A DNA stretch of 39,575 bases from a virus, in IMG/VR virus record IMGVR_UViG_3300035074_000025, positions 1 to 39,575 of that record; one strand, 5' to 3'. Within the stretch, counting starts at the first letter, position 1, and each line of letters begins with the position of its first letter. Below are positions 38,181 through 39,575 of the stretch, piece after piece. The translations under genes and the position numbers were made by a program. Below the pieces are notes generated by a model. It did no database searches and was not told the origin of the DNA. It saw only the letters and a program-made list of their open reading frames with translations.

Positions 38181-38288
38181 TCATCTATAATCCTTGAAAT
38201 TTGTAGGCTTAAAGAACCTCGCCACTGCAAGGCTAATTCCTATCCACACTACCGTAGAAATCAGGAGGAGGTTTTTAAGGGGTCTCAT
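38181..38288 (-). CDS. Tiny one-span membrane peptide (35 aa)
   Basis: MRPLKNLLLISTVVWIGISL, AVARFFKP and a short polar end: one membrane span. The ATG overlaps the previous stop (ATGA). Its own TGA overlaps a further ATG that opens a 17-codon frame to 38131, likely too short to matter. Confidence 0.45.
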   Translation of the reverse strand: MRPLKNLLLISTVVWIGISLAVARFFKPTNFKDYR

Positions 38289-38530
38289 TTGCGGCCAGCC
38301 AGTTCAGCCAGCAGCGCATCGGCCTGCTTCACCGCAAGTCTGTGAATGGCCTCTCTGTCGCAAATCATTCGGCCTTCGTTTGGATCAGTTATCAGCATCC
38401 CCTGCATAGCCAGCCCAGCGAAATACTCGCGCTTGGTTAGGCCACCAACCATGCCCGTAGTTGCGATGCCTGGCATATCGCCTGGCACTTCGCCGGTGAT
38501 CGGAAACGCCGATTCGTTTGCTTTACTCAT
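38285..38530 (-). CDS. Hypothetical phage protein (GLTKREYFA type)
   Basis: 81 residues: ESAFPITGEV, GLTKREYFAGLAMQGMLI, then IHRLAVKQADALLAELAG. This is a very common small phage family (AFP, GLTKREYFAAxAMQGLLA, AVxxADALLAEL). Role unknown. Stop coupled to the next frame. Confidence 0.7.
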   Translation of the reverse strand: MSKANESAFPITGEVPGDMPGIATTGMVGGLTKREYFAGLAMQGMLITDPNEGRMICDREAIHRLAVKQADALLAELAGRK

Positions 38531-38532
38531 TT

Positions 38533-38754
38533 CTATACCTTTCTGATCTTGCTAAGTGGAAAGCTCATCTTCTGCGGGCCGACTTTCGTTTCGCAGATAA
38601 CGAACGCGCGGTTCAACGCGGTGTACGAGTGGAAAACCGCCTCCCTCCACACAGACGGCTTATCAATCGGCACCGTGTTCCTGAAAATCTTTGTGTGACG
38701 CTTCAGCTCTACGAGCACCGGCTCATTCTTAACGAACGTGATTACTTCGCTCAT
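38533..38754 (-). CDS. Hypothetical protein
   Basis: 73 residues from the ATG at 38754, which overlaps the upstream HNH gene stop (ATGA). VKNEPVLVELKRHTKIFRNT, then AFVICETKVGPQKMSF. Beta-rich. The longer upstream frame lies in the HNH gene and is not needed. Confidence 0.55.
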   Translation of the reverse strand: MSEVITFVKNEPVLVELKRHTKIFRNTVPIDKPSVWREAVFHSYTALNRAFVICETKVGPQKMSFPLSKIRKV

Positions 38755-39080
38755 GCCGATTTCCCCGCCTTGTTTTCCTGCCTGGTTTTCTTCCCGTGGC
38801 AAACCTTGCACAACGCTTGAAGACCGCTTGAAGGGCAGAACATCCGTTCGATGAACCCTTCCGTTAGCTCTCCCACTGGTTTGATGTGATCGGGGTAAAT
38901 CTTGGCTACGATTGCAAAACATCCCTCGCAGGTAGCGAAGCCCGTGCTTTTATCCGTGGCTCTACTAACGCAAAGGCGTCTTGCATGGGACCATGACCAC
39001 ACTTGACGGATGGCGGTGCGGAGTTTCTTTTTATCCTCCGGGCCGAGCCCGTCCACCTTCTCTGGTTTTTTCTTTTTCAC
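38751..39080 (-). CDS. NinG-like HNH nuclease
   Basis: 109 residues from a GTG overlapping the previous stop. Residues 30-100 hold two zinc-type Cys pairs around an HNH-like core: TCEGCF, YPDHIKPVGELTEG, then LQALCKVCHGKKTRQE. The pattern with DHI-x-P and LQxLCxxCHxxKTxxE is that of phage HNH/NinG nucleases, used in recombination or DNA processing. The basic N-terminus (MKKKKPEK) suits DNA contact. Confidence 0.65.
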   Translation of the reverse strand: MKKKKPEKVDGLGPEDKKKLRTAIRQVWSWSHARRLCVSRATDKSTGFATCEGCFAIVAKIYPDHIKPVGELTEGFIERMFCPSSGLQALCKVCHGKKTRQENKAGKSA

Positions 39081-39421
39081 TTCTTAATCTCCACTGGTTC
39101 ATTCCTGGGAACAATCAACATCCACCGTTCTGCTTTTGGCGGCGGAACAAGTTTGTCTTTGTTTCTAGTCCAGCCTTTTTCCTCGAGGATTTCCCAAAGG
39201 CGTGGGAATTTCTTCAAAAGTAAATCCCTGTTTCTGTGCCATGCGTATGGTTCCTGTGTATGGCAACCAGCGCACAATCCCAATAAATTACTATCGTGAT
39301 TACTGCCGCCAGATGCGCGTGTTTTGATGTGGTGAATTTCCGTTTCAAACATATTTCCACAAGCCTGACAGCCTCCTTCGCGGATCTTTGTGAATCTATC
39401 TCGGGTGACTTTATTGCTCAC
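39077..39421 (-). CDS. HNH endonuclease
   Basis: 114 residues from GTG at 39421, which overlaps the stop of the gene before it (GTGA); a longer frame to 39451 is possible. CQACGNMFETEIHHIKTRASGG then NLLGLCAGCHTQEPYAWHRN shows a CxxC/CxxC-flanked HNH core with IHH, N and H. It resembles small phage HNH nucleases, including Ref-like ones. It may process recombination intermediates with its neighbour. Confidence 0.7.
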   Translation of the reverse strand: MSNKVTRDRFTKIREGGCQACGNMFETEIHHIKTRASGGSNHDSNLLGLCAGCHTQEPYAWHRNRDLLLKKFPRLWEILEEKGWTRNKDKLVPPPKAERWMLIVPRNEPVEIKK

Positions 39422-39552
39422 GCCAACCCACGCAGATATCTTTCCAAGCATTTCCTGTGCAGTACAATCCCAACACCACGGAGCATTCCCTTAACCCAAC
39501 CCCAGGCGTATTCAGTGTTTATGGTTCCATTGCAGGATTCGCAGCGGATCAT
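39418..39552 (-). CDS. Small CxxC protein (44 aa)
   Basis: MIRCESCNGTINTEYAWGWV, then GIVLHRKCLERYL. A CxxC pair and a later HRKC give a possible zinc site. The ATG overlaps the preceding stop (ATGA) and its own TGA overlaps the HNH GTG. Confidence 0.5.
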   Translation of the reverse strand: MIRCESCNGTINTEYAWGWVKGMLRGVGIVLHRKCLERYLRGLA

Positions 39553-39575
39553 GCCGATTCCCCCTCATCCCGCTT
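39549..39575 (-). CDS. Partial gene, last nine codons at the right edge
   Basis: A frame open at the window edge reads KRDEGESA and stops at 39551-39549, with the TGA overlapping the next ATG. The coupling to the next gene indicates that the right-arm operon begins beyond the window. Product unknown. Confidence 0.4.
   Translation of the reverse strand, partial: KRDEGESA

Overview
The window looks like most of the genome of a podovirus (short-tailed phage) that infects a Gram-negative host. The virion genes match the T7 and BPP-1 kind: a Bbp19-like protein, a T7-type portal, a tail adaptor and nozzle, then four ejection-type genes in the order and rough sizes of T7 gp13-gp14-gp15-gp16. A Gram-negative host is inferred from an O-antigen-ligase-like membrane protein, a lipoprotein with a lipobox, and many Sec-type signal peptides. 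A divergent Cro-like/CI-like pair suggests a temperate or formerly temperate phage, but I see no integrase, DNA polymerase, helicase or RNA polymerase. Genes run off both edges (a replication-type N-terminus at the left edge, the last nine codons of a gene at the right edge), so a replication segment probably lies outside the window.

Layout. 1-3.5 kb (minus): early operon leaving the immunity region, with a Cro-like regulator, small zinc-ribbon proteins, a Gp157-type protein, a putative single-strand annealing protein with an ExoX-like tail, an Acb2/Tad1-type anti-defence sponge, and a methyltransferase-like gene carrying a TTCG tetranucleotide repeat. 3.6-4.4 kb (plus): CI-like repressor and a three-helix membrane protein. 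4.7-6.4 kb (minus): small accessory genes from a clear sigma70-type promoter. 6.4-7.1 kb: gene-free, hairpin-rich. 7.1-12.7 kb (minus): portal, Bbp19-like, scaffold, small and large terminase and three small genes. 12.9-25.1 kb (plus): capsid, decoration protein, tail adaptor, nozzle, ejection proteins and a Wzy/WaaL-like protein. 25.1-32.4 kb (plus): tail fibre and adhesin-like genes, many with signal peptides, a fibre gene split by an antisense HNH gene, membrane proteins, a lipoprotein and a phosphoesterase. 32.4-39.6 kb (minus): a dense run of small genes joined by stop-start overlaps, with a GH108-type endolysin, tiny membrane proteins, Gly-X repeat genes and two HNH nucleases at its upstream end.

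How it works together (inference). If the genome is circular in the cell, the leftward early operon and the right arm could form one long minus-strand programme from immunity through recombination and replication to lysis. Virion genes form two divergent blocks separated at 12.66-12.90 kb. A repeated palindrome GTTAA-N6-TTAAC marks the gaps between late transcription units.

The points most worth a second look are: the tetranucleotide repeat that would switch the methyltransferase-like protein between two tandem homologous C-termini; the peptide DLGLIPAE shared by a membrane protein beside the repressor and the N-terminus of the giant ejection protein; the run of signal peptides on virion-type proteins; the in-frame 474-base insertion that splits the tail fibre; and the Gly-X repeat gene pair translationally coupled to the endolysin.
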